Shown here: piece after piece, positions 21,601 through 30,307 of the stretch
Position numbering within the stretch: position 1 is the first letter of the stretch
Layout: the number at the start of each line of letters is the position of its first letter
Assembly (NCBI GenBank): GCA_001592805.2
Contig: CP051139.1
Span: 3,658,001-3,722,000 of the forward strand
Direction of reading: 5' to 3'
DNA length: 64,000 bases
Origin: Peltaster fructicola
Taxonomy: Eukaryota > Ascomycota > Dothideomycetes
Notes under the pieces: generated by a model
The model's database searches: none
What the model was told of the DNA's origin: nothing
What the model saw: the letters and a program-made list of their open reading frames with translations, nothing else
Translations under genes and position numbers: made by a program

Positions 21601-23572
21601 CACTTTTACTGATCTCACAAGAGACATGCTTACAATCCATCAGGCCCTATCGATATGTCATATCCTGCCACATTCAAACTATAAGCTGACATGCAGTACG
21701 CCCTACTGGCCTCCAAGGTATTCAAGGACCAACAGGTGTCCAAGGTATCCCGGGAGCAACAGGACTCCAAGGAGCATCCGGTCTCCCAGGTATTCAAGGA
21801 CCAACAGGTATACCAGGAGCCACAGGTAGGTGGAACGCTATGCGTTGGATCAGCGAGGACTAACCAACATCTTACAGGTCCAATCGATAAGTGCTGCGAT
21901 GGTTCTTAATGTTCAAGCTGACAAATAGCACGCCCAACTGGTGTTCAGGGTATTCCAGGTGTCCAAGGAAGTCAAGGTCTGATCGGAGCTACTGGTAAGT
22001 CTTCATCCCAAGCCGTCAATGCAGTAAGTTCAAACTGACCTTGTGCAGGTCCCATCGATATGTCTGCCACGATCTCTGCTGTTCCATCGCTGACATATGC
22101 TACGTCCGACTGGTGTCCAAGGTCTACAAGGCAGCCAAGGTCTAGTAGGAGCAACAGGTAGGTCATCATGATGCATCATTTGGTCCGCGCTGACGACGAT
22201 CTAGGTCCTATTGATATGTTACCCTACCAACTTCTCTTGTGTACTCGCTGACATCTGCACGCCCTACTGGACTCCAAGGTCTACAAGGTAGTCAAGGTCT
22301 TGTCGGTGCTACGGGTGAGCAGATATGGATGTGCTAACGAGAGTTTGCTAATGTCCACATAGGTCCCATTGATATGTCTACCTCAGATTCCCTATGTGGC
22401 CGAAAGCTAACTTGCAGTAAGCCCTACTGGTATCCAAGGTATTCCAGGAGCGACTGGTAAGGATAATCGAAACAATATTGCTCATATGACTGAAACCTGC
22501 AGGACTCACTGATATGTCATTCCTTCCCTTGTCAGACTTATCACTAACGCCGATCCAAGCCCTACTGGTGTTGCGGGAGCCATAGATAAGTAGTTGCTAG
22601 CATACGGTAGAGCTCTGCTGACCAAAAGCACGCCCAACAGATATGTCCTTCCTATCGTATCAGAGGCGATAGCTAACACAGCATACGTGCACAAGGACTG
22701 CAAGGTTCAACAGTAAGTACAAAGGCCGAGCTCACACTATCACCGTACTGACAACGTTGTAGGGCCCTATCGATAAGTCGCATGCTCTCTTGACAACATG
22801 CAGTTATAGCTGATACTCCTAGCACGTCCTGCTGGTATTGATGGTCTCCCTGGACCAACTGATAAGTCCATCGTCAAGCACGAGATGCTCCTCGACTGAC
22901 AGTCTGTACGAGCCACAGGTGTGCAGGGACCGCAAGGTATACAGGGATTGACAGGTCCTACTGATAAGTACTCACGATGGAACAACTGATGTCCACGCTG
23001 ACCCGTACAACGCGCTGTTGGAGCACAAGGTCCTGTCGGCGCTCAAGGCATCGCTGGTGCTGTTGGAGCTACAGATAAGTGCGCTCTGTAGCTATCATGA
23101 ACTATGCTGACAGCAACACGCCCTACAGGTCCTGCTGGCACCCCAGGCAACACATTCGACTACATCGGCTGCTTTGTCCAAACAGGATCACCAACTACTC
23201 TTCCTGGACGAGCATTGGCATTCTACGCTGGATCGTTCGGCACGTACGGTAACACCCAATGCAGTCTTACTTGCAAGAATGCTGGATACATCTTCTTCGG
23301 ATCAGTCAATCAAGGACTCACCTCTGTTGACTGCTGGTGCGGTAATTCGGTGAGCTTTGTGACAGCGTATGTATCGATATGTCCTTGGATGAGCCAGAAA
23401 TGCTGATACCAGTGTCAGACCTGCTGGACTTCTCGGATTGAGTTCTGTGACTGGAAGTGCCGGCATCAACAACTGCTACCCGTGTAATGGTGGCGCCTTG
23501 ATCGGAGGCACTGCAGGCGAGTGCGGTAACGCAACGATCAGCTCTATTGCCATCTTCGCTCGTGGCTTCTAG
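18652..23572 (+). CDS. Secreted collagen-like protein with WSC domain, 50 exons, mostly AT-AC introns
   Basis: Probable cell-wall or secreted protein of 845 residues. The first exon (18652-18727) would encode a hydrophobic leader ([15 protein letters not shown]); the second (18801-19292) has a Kex2-like KR and a fungal Cys-containing domain ([16 protein letters not shown] to ADCQAAV). Exons between 19343 and 23074 encode about 520 residues, almost all Gly-X-Y (for example [15 protein letters not shown]). The last two, 23120-23366 and 23419-23572, encode a WSC domain ([28 protein letters not shown]). AT-AC or AT-AA boundaries at 35 introns and GT-AG at the rest restore Gly-X-Y at each junction, and the total length is a multiple of three. 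The 5' end is less sure: an in-frame ATG at 18791 would give 823 residues without a leader. Intron coordinates are in separate entries. Confidence 0.85.
20303..20961 (+). repeat. Exon-intron tandem array A, about 101-nt units, all AT-AC
   Basis: Seven consecutive exons (63, 45, 54, 54, 54, 54 and 44 nt) have near-identical coding content: Ile-Pro-Gly-Ala-Thr-Gly, then Ile-Gly-Pro and usually a final Gly-Leu-Gln or Gly-Ile-Gln. They are separated by six AT-AC introns of 47-51 nt. Exons are well conserved between units; intron interiors are not, apart from donor, branch and 3' end. This is what tandem duplication of an exon plus its AT-AC intron, followed by drift, would leave. Confidence 0.85.
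21301..22558 (+). repeat. Exon-intron tandem array B, strict GT-AG / AT alternation
   Basis: Sixteen consecutive introns alternate GT-AG, AT, GT-AG, AT without exception. Each cycle is a GT-AG intron, a 9-10-nt microexon (Gly-Pro-Ile type), an AT-AC or AT-AA intron and an exon of 27-126 nt opening GCCC or GTCC, then typically [12 protein letters not shown]. Eight cycles are present, each roughly 150 nt. Confidence 0.85.
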
Positions 23573-23674
23573 ACAAACAGCAGCAGAAGAGGATAACAAG
23601 ACTGCGGGCGTGGGCGGTCTGTCCAAGATACGTAGACATATGTCTTTCATCAAGCCAATGCATATGCCTTACAA

Positions 23675-25231
23675 TTATATAACGGCTTTCAGCTGCCATC
23701 CTACTTTTGCAGTTCGTGCTGCTACGAGTAGAGCACAGCCGACCATGAAACTGATGCCTCCCCATCTAGTAGTGTCTGTTAGCATGGCGTTCCCGTGAGA
23801 AGCTGTGTCTGAACGTACACTTGGGCATATAGATATGAGCCAGAGCCCTTCTCGATCAGAGCTCCAGCCAGTGGTGGTCCCGAGAGACAGGCAAAGGAGA
23901 CAATGCTGAAACCCATGCCCATACGAACACCAGCTTTTGCCAAATCATCCGTGAGTGAAGCAAGCCCTGGTGGGAACATGCTCTGAAGACCTGCCGAGCC
24001 AGCACCATACAGTGCTGCGAAGACATATAGACTCGAAGTCGACCTGACGCCGATCCAGGCAAACATCATGATGCCACACAGCATCGCAAAGGGCAGCATA
24101 ACGTTCAGAGGGCCGACCATCATAGCAAGATAGTTGGGCCCAAGCCGAAAGATAAAGCCTATAGCGACCATGGTAAGTAGTAGGTTGATCGATTGTGCGT
24201 AATCCATGCCAAGGATGTTTCGACCAAAGGCGCCCACATAGTAGAATGCGAAGTAGAGACCCCAGAAGTTGAAGAACATACCGGCAATATACAGTGTATA
24301 CGGTGCTTCCCGAAAAGCTGCCAGCTCTACCAGCGCTACCAGCGGTCCAGACTTGCGCGGTGGCAATCTCGTCCTGAAGAAGGTGATAGCAACGACGTTG
24401 GTGAGAAGCATTATGAAACCACAGATTCGTATGGTCCAACCAAAACCCAGTCTTGGTAATAGCTGCTGAACGATGACAGGAAAGACGACACCACCAGTGC
24501 ATGAGCCTAGAGCGCCAATGCCAAGTGCAAAAGCACGCTTCCGATCGAAATAGGTGCTGAGAAGAGCCATGGTCGGACAGAATTGTAGACCGTTTGCGAT
24601 GCCCATGCACAGCGCCTGACAGAGGAAGAAGTGCCAGTACTTAGTGGCGATAGAAGTTGTGAAGATGCCAAGCATCTGCAAGACAGCACCAGCAATGTAG
24701 CATGTTCGGAACAGACCTGCATCCAAGGCTCGTCCAGTGAAGGCGCCTAGGAAGAAGAGAAGGAAGATTTGTACACTCCCAAGCCATGAGATTGCGGATG
24801 GTTCGAGACCGAGCGTATTCTGATAGTATGACTGGAAGACACCATAGCTTGTGATCCAGCCCCAGGTAGAGAACACCGTGAGGTGTGCCATGGCAGCTTG
24901 AGTCCACGCTGCACGTCCACCATCGGGAGGCGGTCCTGGATCTTTTCGAGAGGAGGTAGCTGATCTCCGGGACAGTGTGCTTGTCAGAGCGTTCGAAGGT
25001 GGTGGCTTCTTGTCACATGCTCCGTCGTCCTTAGAAGCTGTCAGTCTGGCAACATGTGTCACAACTGGCTCTTTGTCTTCGGCGTACCTCCTGCTTTTCG
25101 AGATCTACAGCCTCTTCTGATATGCTGTCTTCCATAACGACATCGAAGGAGGTCGGCGAAGCTGCTTCGCTCTCGACGTCATCGAGTTGTACCTCGGACT
25201 CCTTGTACGCCCCTTTGTCGTCGTTGTGCAT
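23675..25231 (-). CDS. MFS transporter, monocarboxylate-transporter-like
   Basis: A 481-residue major facilitator carrier of the fungal MCT/MCH type in the plasma or vacuolar membrane. Exons are 25231-25088, 25029-23819 and 23765-23675. The first encodes an acidic cytosolic N-terminus; the short last exon restores the twelfth membrane helix (WGGISFMVGCALLVAARTAKVGW), which would be lost if the 53-nt intron were retained. The motif DGGRAAWTQAAMAHLTVFSTWGW opens helix 1, and LLSTYFDRKRAFALGIGALGS is the loop and helix 4-5 region typical of this group. It may import or export an organic acid for the nearby catabolic genes; the collagen-like gene lies between. Confidence 0.87.
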
Positions 25232-25939
25232 AGCGAGTTATGCTCAGAGCAGTGTGAGAAGAAGCATCAAGCGCCTTCAAGGTGTTGGAAGGAGGAAGGG
25301 AGACCCACCATGACTGATCTATATAACTTGTCGAATGCAGATCTCGCGCCCTGCGTGTCGACATCTGGTTGTGGTCTTAGTAAAGTCTTGACGGGAATAA
25401 GAACAACAGATATTTATTTCACACGACACATGGCCGTTGCTTAGCAAGAACGTCAGATGCCGACCGTATCAGGCTCACGGACTTACCAAGCACGTCGCAC
25501 TGCACAACGACACCTTCCGGCACGCATCGTACGATTGTCATTCAGCCTTGACATCCACTATCGAGCGGCTGTTGCTGATCCTGGCTGTGCTGCATGGTGG
25601 GTGCTATGAAAGATATGCAACAGTATGGCAACGCGTCGTGAGATACGTGCCCAGATGAAGCAGCACACCTTGCTGCAATGACAGAGATGATACACAGCAT
25701 ATCGACTCGTACCTCTCACAATCACCGGAGTGGCCTGGACGCAGCAGGGCCATCGACAGATGCGCCACAGCATGCTAAAGTATCATGTCTGCACTGCTTC
25801 ATACGTCACCTGTCAAGGATACTGAAGCAGAACTTGGCCAAGCATGTCACACAAGGATAACCATGGGTGCACTCTTCGTCGTGAGGCTGCGTCACGTCAA
25901 CATTCTCTCAGTGTCAACTCTTCAGCCATATGCTTCACC
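25232..25939. other. Divergent intergenic region
   Basis: 708 bp between the MFS gene and the small Gly-rich gene, with starts facing away from each other. A TATATAAC-like sequence near 25319-25326 lies about 90 bp upstream of the MFS start. Otherwise nothing is recognised. Confidence 0.4.
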
Positions 25940-26584
25940 ATGGTCTCGCTTGTCACAGACTACATACAGGACACAGCTGCGAAGTATCTGGGTCTTGGGA
26001 TAACTGCTGTAGGCACTCTCGCTGGAAATGCCGTAGGTGGTGTCGGAGGACTCATCGAGAACAGCGGACGTACTCTTGGTAATGGTATGCGACCGAACCT
26101 GCCGACTGAACATGCATAACGATCGACAGGAGTCGCTGGTGGCATAGGAGGAGTTGGAGGTTACATCAACGGATATGGTAACTCTCTGAAAGGCTCTATG
26201 GCAGCCGATGGTCCAGTGAGAGGAGGAACCTCCAAATCGACGGCCAAACAGTCCGGCAAGATCAGAGACGCTGCCATCAAGGCGCCGGCCAGCAAATCTC
26301 CGAGTACATCAGCCGTCAGGTCGACCATCGCCAAACCGAGCACGCCTGCCGGTAAGGTCCAGTCACCTGCAGTGCACACCTTGACAACATCTCAAACGTC
26401 AAAGGCGTTGCCCAAAAAGCCCAGCAATGGCAAAGTCGTCATCAGTGCTGAAAGTAAGCCTCGCAAAGCTCCTGCGCGGGTCGGCGATGCATCCAAAACG
26501 TCCACTGCCGACCAGAAGCTCAGTCAGCCTACTGTGCGTCCAGCGGTGACCCAGAACACAAGAGCAGGGCCTTTGGGTGTGTAG
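25940..26584 (+). CDS. Small Gly-rich / basic low-complexity protein
   Basis: A 199-residue protein from exons 25940-26084 and 26130-26584 (45-nt GT-AG intron; splicing joins GRTLGNG to VAGGIGGVGGYINGYG). The N-terminal 80 residues are Gly-rich and mildly hydrophobic (YLGLGITAVGTLAGNAVGGVGGLIENSGR), possibly membrane-associated. The C-terminal part is rich in Lys, Ser, Pro and Thr and probably disordered. I recognise no domain; similar Gly-rich N-termini occur in hypothetical fungal proteins. The start ATG at 25940 is followed by a well-formed MVSLVTDYIQDTAAKYLG. Confidence 0.65.
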
Positions 26585-26612
26585 ATATAACTGTACAACA
26601 GTCTCGACGCCT

Positions 26613-28091
26613 CTACTTTGCGCTATGTGCTTGCCCAGGCGTAGCACTTGCTGCTCTGCTCTTCCTCCCTGCGAGCTGTACGCTTGCGATATCGTTCTTG
26701 GAGATCAGTAGCTTTGGTCGCTGCTGCTGCTTCAGTGATCGACTGACGGTGGGAGGCTTGCTCCCTTGCAAAGATTTTGACAATGCTCCCTTCGCAAGTA
26801 CTTCCTTTAGAACTTTTCGAGCTGTCTCACTTCGCTGAGCAGTGGTCAACACCTTTTTCAGGCTGCCATTCTTCGCTGATCCATCCTGCAGCACCTTCTG
26901 CAGGATCGCTTCCATGGAGATAGGCTCCGTGAGGTCCACATTTGAAAGCATGCCAGAGAGGGACGTCACAGGCTCGAATATGCCTAGGAACTCGTTCCAA
27001 CCCTCGCCCTTGATCTGTGTCCCGATGTATCTCGTATGCTCTACTGGCATTTGCCGCTGAAGTCGTTTCAGTGTCTGACTCACCGGACCAGCAGGAAAGC
27101 GCTTATGCTGTGCAAAGTACTCCAGGAGGTAGTCCTTCTCTCGCCAACGATTGTTGAGCCAGCGAGCGAATGCGTCCACATTGTCCAGTGGTATCTCGGA
27201 GATTCGAAAGCGCCGCCAGTGCATGTTGACAGCCTTTGGTGGTTTGCCGCCAAGGAATGATGAATGAAGAGTATAGATGTCCTGCCCATAACTACCTTCG
27301 GGCACTCCTTCGTAGGCGATGGTACAATCGTACAGCCAGTTGGTCGATGTCTGTAGCTCCTGCAAGCAGAACTGCAGACCTTTCGATCGAGGAAGCAGTT
27401 GGTGCTTCATGTCTTTGATGTTAGACTTTTTAGCCCACTTGGCAGACTGCTCTCGTGTGAATGCGGACAGGTTGGTGCCTTCAGGGAATATCAGGAGCCA
27501 CATGGGATCTCGAGGGCTACAAAGATGGCTGAGAGCCTGTCGAAATACGCTTTGATCTGTCTCCCACTTTCGGCTGAGGAAGACGAAGTTGTAGAGTTGT
27601 GCACCCCAACCAAGAATTGGCAATTGCTTGAGGCTTTCCTTCATGATGATGTAGATGTGGCCATGCATCTTGTTAGTGTATGCAATCCACCAGAGATACA
27701 ACCAGTCTGTGTAGAGCTGATGATTTGCCATCAATACCATACGGTGTGGAAGGTTACACTTGAGAGAGCCGTCCGACATCTGGAAGAGCTGGTCTTTCAT
27801 GCTGTCGTCGCCACTGACTTTGATGTCTGTCGGTGCCCACCATTGAGTTATACTAGTGACCAGCACAGCAAATGACTCCTTTGTCCAGGCCATATAGTCT
27901 CTGTATAGCTTTGCATCCATGAGCTTTAACGGAGCACCTATAGCTTGCGAAGCCGAGATCGCTAGGATACCAGAGAGCATGGTTGATGCTGCTTGAAAGG
28001 CTCGTCCAGCATCGTCGTCGCCGACGGTTGTCGTACTGTCATTCATTTTGGCTTTTGCTGGTTGCTGCTCTTTCGAAGCAATCCGCGACAT
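26613..28091 (-). CDS. Lysophospholipid acyltransferase family protein (CST26/lysocardiolipin-type)
   Basis: A 492-residue, intronless LPLAT-family acyltransferase. The catalytic NHQLYTDWLYLWW (HX4D) is near residue 123; the acyl-acceptor motif LLIFPEGTNLS lies near 203. Hydrophobic segments near 35-60 and around the HX4D region suggest membrane association in the ER or mitochondria. The family includes yeast Cst26/Psi1 and lysocardiolipin acyltransferases that transfer acyl groups from acyl-CoA to lysophospholipids. The C-terminus is Ser/Lys-rich. A second in-frame Met (residue 16) could also be the start. Confidence 0.85.
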   Translation of the reverse strand: MSRIASKEQQPAKAKMNDSTTTVGDDDAGRAFQAASTMLSGILAISASQAIGAPLKLMDAKLYRDYMAWTKESFAVLVTSITQWWAPTDIKVSGDDSMKDQLFQMSDGSLKCNLPHRMVLMANHQLYTDWLYLWWIAYTNKMHGHIYIIMKESLKQLPILGWGAQLYNFVFLSRKWETDQSVFRQALSHLCSPRDPMWLLIFPEGTNLSAFTREQSAKWAKKSNIKDMKHQLLPRSKGLQFCLQELQTSTNWLYDCTIAYEGVPEGSYGQDIYTLHSSFLGGKPPKAVNMHWRRFRISEIPLDNVDAFARWLNNRWREKDYLLEYFAQHKRFPAGPVSQTLKRLQRQMPVEHTRYIGTQIKGEGWNEFLGIFEPVTSLSGMLSNVDLTEPISMEAILQKVLQDGSAKNGSLKKVLTTAQRSETARKVLKEVLAKGALSKSLQGSKPPTVSRSLKQQQRPKLLISKNDIASVQLAGRKSRAASATPGQAHSAK

Positions 28092-28506
28092 TTGATCTGA
28101 TCGGCGGACCCAGTGTGACAGGACTTATCGCTCGATCAGCAGCTTCTTCGTAAGATGTGTTGGCTGTTCTTTGATGAACTTGTGCCAGTAGTCGTTGGAT
28201 CCTGTGATCTGCGCCACCTGGGGCTTGTTTGTGTAACGATGGCAGCAGGGATGTCACAGCGGCTCAGAAAACCTGGCAGACATCCTGTCAGATCGACTGA
28301 ACCATCTTTCTCCTCCTTGTGTGCCTTCAGTGACGTAGCTGTGTATACATGCTGATGAAATCGTGCCTGGATTTTGATCAGTAGTCTGGTTTGCGCTTGT
28401 CTTTCACACTGTTCGCTCGAGATCGTGAGGATTTTGCATCTTCATCATCAGTCTTGCCACTTTCCAAATCAAGTGCTTAACCGGGGATCGCAAGGGAACG
28501 AGCACT
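28092..28506. other. Divergent intergenic region
   Basis: 415 bp between the acyltransferase start and the small gene at 28507. No recognisable element. Confidence 0.4.
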
Positions 28507-29097
28507 ATGGCAGCAAAAGCAGCAGTTGCTTCACACCACAGTGCCACTATCAGCAAGAAGTCGACAATGGCCAAACCACAAGTCAAGAAACCTAACGGCT
28601 CAGTAGTCGCTCGCAGTGCCGCGCAACCAGTACGAAACAAAGCAGCGTCTATTGCTGGAGACAACCCATCACAGGGAGTGACATCAGCTTATGCTACCTT
28701 GGCAAGTCGACTCGCGAATCGTGTTGCTGAGATTGCTGAGGGAATCACCATTGTTGAGAGGTGTTGACATCCTGGCTGGGCATTTGAACCATTGTGCTGA
28801 CTGGATGACAGACCGAAACCACAAGCACAGGAGCAAGATGAGAAGAGAAAGCCTAGAAAGTTGGATATGCGACTGAATGGCAGTAGCCAAGATGAAATCG
28901 CCTTTTCCGCACCATTCCTAGACAACACACTGCAGAAGATGCTGCAGCTTCAAAACAGGATGCTGAAGTCGACTGCAGATCTGTCAAGCAGTGAAGGTGT
29001 CGATGAAAAGCTGGTGAAAGAGCACGCCGCGCAGTCAGCTGAGCTCAGTCGAATCATCGCCCTGATCTGTGCTGAGAAGGCTCGGCAAGGCGCATGA
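28507..29097 (+). CDS. Small protein of unknown function
   Basis: A 179-residue protein from exons 28507-28760 and 28812-29097. The 51-nt GT-AG intron has branch GCTGAC and splicing gives TIVERPKPQAQEQDEKRKPRK. The N-terminus is Ala/Lys/Ser-rich (a downstream Met at residue 21 could be the start). The middle has a short helix (ASRLANRVAEIAEG) and the C-terminus is a predicted amphipathic helix pair (DNTLQKMLQLQNRMLKST, then AAQSAELSRIIALICAEKARQ). I do not recognise the family. Confidence 0.65.
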
Positions 29098-29405
29098 TTG
29101 TAACGAAGACAGTAGGTTCGTCGTTAGTAAGGTCCCTCAAGCTTCGACATCTGCCATCACTTGTTAGCAGTCCATGCTTCACAACGCTTACAGTTCCTTG
29201 ACTCTAAGACGTATCAGATAGTGCCGTGTACATAAGGAAAAGTAGTCAACAAAATCATTGTATGTTGATGCAAAGAAGATGTGCATGACAGGACAAATGA
29301 TGTGATGCTTGCCGCGGAGCCTGTCGGGCTGCCTATTCCGTCCTTCCGGCCACAACGGCACTCTTTGCGACACTCCAAGCCATCCACCCTCAAGACTACC
29401 CAGAT
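29098..29405. other. Intergenic, upstream of YAF9
   Basis: 308 bp between two plus-strand genes. Nothing specific is visible. Confidence 0.4.
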
Positions 29406-30188
29406 ATGCCGGCACCTACCTCGAAGAGGCTCAAAGGCGTCAAAGTCACGCGGCACTTCATCATCGGAAACTCAGCAGTAGAGCTGCCGCACCCATCGTT
29501 CCCAAACCCGCCCGAAGGACATAGCAAGGGCTGGCGTGTCTATATTCGACCTCTACCGAATGGACCAGACATCACTACATGGCTCAAGAAAGTTCAGTTC
29601 AAGTTGCACTTCACCTACAATGACGCCTCACGGATGATCGAAGCGCCTGGCCCCTTTGAGGTGACCGAGACCGGTTATGGCGAGTTTGGTGTTGAGATCA
29701 GACTCTATTTTCCCAGCGAGAGTGGTGAGAAGGCACAATATCGCGAGCATTACCTGGTGCTACAGGCTTATGGCCCACAAGAGCAACAAGACCGGCAGAA
29801 GCGCGAGAACCTGGTCGTAGCCGAACGAATCGAGAGCATTGAATTCAACGAGCCTACGCAAGAGATGTATAGATCACTCACCAGCGACGACCAATTCCAA
29901 TGGCTCATGACGAAGAAGGGCCGTGGTAAAGGGAAGAAGCCAGAGTACGTCTTCGAAGGTGATATTGAGCCGAGTGCACAGCTTCCCGAGAAGACTGGAC
30001 GAGAAGGAGCATCTGGTGCAGGAGCTGGTGGGACTTGGAGCAAACAATATGAGCGACAGATTTTGGCGCAGCTCGGAGAGAGTGCAAAGATGCTGGATGG
30101 CATGATTGCAGACGAGAAAGAGCAGCTTGAGAAGCGAAGACTGCGTATGGAAGAGCTTGGCAAACGGGTTGATGCAAAAGTCGCCTAA
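29406..30188 (+). CDS. YAF9: YEATS-domain protein YAF9 (NuA4 / SWR1 subunit)
   Basis: A 260-residue intronless protein. The YEATS domain at residues about 10-140 is clear: VTRHFIIGNSA, HSKGWRVYIRPLPNGPDITTWLKKVQFKLH, then PGPFEVTETGYGEFGVEIRLYF (acyl-lysine-reading loop residues including the WGEF-like GYGEF). A linker is followed by a C-terminal coiled coil (QLGESAKMLDGMIADEKEQLEKRRLRMEELGKRV) expected for assembly into the NuA4 acetyltransferase and SWR1 remodelling complexes. The length is close to the family norm. The first ATG in frame is used. Confidence 0.93.
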   Translation: MPAPTSKRLKGVKVTRHFIIGNSAVELPHPSFPNPPEGHSKGWRVYIRPLPNGPDITTWLKKVQFKLHFTYNDASRMIEAPGPFEVTETGYGEFGVEIRLYFPSESGEKAQYREHYLVLQAYGPQEQQDRQKRENLVVAERIESIEFNEPTQEMYRSLTSDDQFQWLMTKKGRGKGKKPEYVFEGDIEPSAQLPEKTGREGASGAGAGGTWSKQYERQILAQLGESAKMLDGMIADEKEQLEKRRLRMEELGKRVDAKVA

Positions 30189-30307
30189 AGCGTGAGATTG
30201 CTGATATATGGTATAGCGAGGCGTCTGGCGTGTTATGATACCATGAAGAATGCTCCTCAAGATGAACTCTACATTATCCACCTTCTATGCTGTTACACGC
30301 CATCCGT

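Larger units (their letters stand above)
19712..22558 (+). other. 4 AT-AA introns of the collagen-like gene
   Basis: Positions: 19712-19757, 21490-21537, 22372-22420 and 22512-22558. Donors are ATAAGC or ATATGT, with branch CTAAC or CTGAC; the last bases are CAA or TAA and the next exon begins GCCC. Only this boundary keeps Gly-X-Y in frame. For the first and fourth an AG overlaps the site one base later (AAG) but would shift the frame. Confidence 0.8.
20084..22772 (+). other. 13 microexons of 9-10 nt
   Basis: Positions: 20084-20092, 21014-21023, 21143-21151, 21345-21354, 21481-21489, 21644-21652, 21878-21886, 22049-22057, 22205-22213, 22363-22371, 22503-22511, 22632-22640 and 22763-22772. 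Most encode Gly-Pro-Ile or Gly-Pro-Thr. Ten have a GT-AG intron on the left and an AT intron on the right; three (20084, 21143, 22632) have AT introns on both sides. Omitting any one would remove a single triplet without changing frame. Confidence 0.8.
19293..23119 (+). other. 31 AT-AC introns of the collagen-like gene
   Basis: Positions: 19293-19342, 19400-19445, 19537-19585, 19785-19831, 19850-19897, 19934-19982, 20037-20083, 20093-20139, 20185-20234, 20253-20302, 20366-20414, 20460-20509, 20564-20610, 20665-20711, 20766-20812, 20867-20917, 21024-21067, 21095-21142, 21152-21197, 21216-21265, 21355-21404, 21653-21699, 21887-21931, 22058-22103, 22214-22260, 22586-22631, 22641-22686, 22773-22825, 22862-22909, 22964-23011, 23075-23119. 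Lengths are 44-53 nt. Donors are variants of ATAAGT, ATATGT, ATGAGT or ATCAGT. The 3' ends are TAC (17), CAC (12) or AAC (2). Branch-like CTGAC, CTAAC, CTGAT or CTAAT lies shortly upstream. All are phase 1, after the first G of a codon that is Gly in all but perhaps the first case. Confidence 0.88.
18728..23418 (+). other. GT-AG introns interspersed in the collagen-like gene
   Basis: Positions: 18728-18800 (proposed, weak donor GTCAAG), 19465-19510, 19605-19649, 20962-21013, 21301-21344, 21432-21480, 21592-21643, 21826-21877, 21995-22048, 22158-22204, 22315-22362, 22457-22502, 22713-22762 and 23367-23418. They have the same size and branch sites as the AT introns but end in AG. They occur in phases 0, 1 and 2, unlike the AT introns, which are all phase 1. 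Confidence 0.82.

Noticed and set aside
20303-22558. CRISPR-like array
   Set aside because: The regular spacing comes from duplicated exons and introns; the repeats code for Gly-X-Y and the gaps carry splice signals. The context is eukaryotic.
19293-23119. U12-type (minor spliceosome) origin of the AT-AC introns
   Set aside because: None has the ATATCCTT donor or the TCCTTAAC branch. All have G at +5 and a short CTGAC/CTAAC-type branch, as in U2-type fungal introns.
19293-23119. The same gaps explained by shifted GT-AG introns
   Set aside because: A GT at +5/+6 of the AT donors exists, but there is no matching AG at the 3' ends that keeps Gly-X-Y; the five with AG at -3 would replace the Gly or break the frame.
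19293-23119. Mobile introns (introner-like elements)
   Set aside because: Intron interiors are not similar to each other and have no inverted or direct terminal repeats, while flanking exons are similar. Exon duplication explains the pattern better.
23104-23406. Stand-alone gene for a Cys-rich 100-residue protein
   Set aside because: It is the next-to-last exon of the collagen-like gene read through the GT-AG intron at 23367-23418; the WSC domain continues in the last exon.
29768-30281. Minus-strand frames of 90-135 codons
   Set aside because: They are complementary shadows of YAF9 and its 3' flank.
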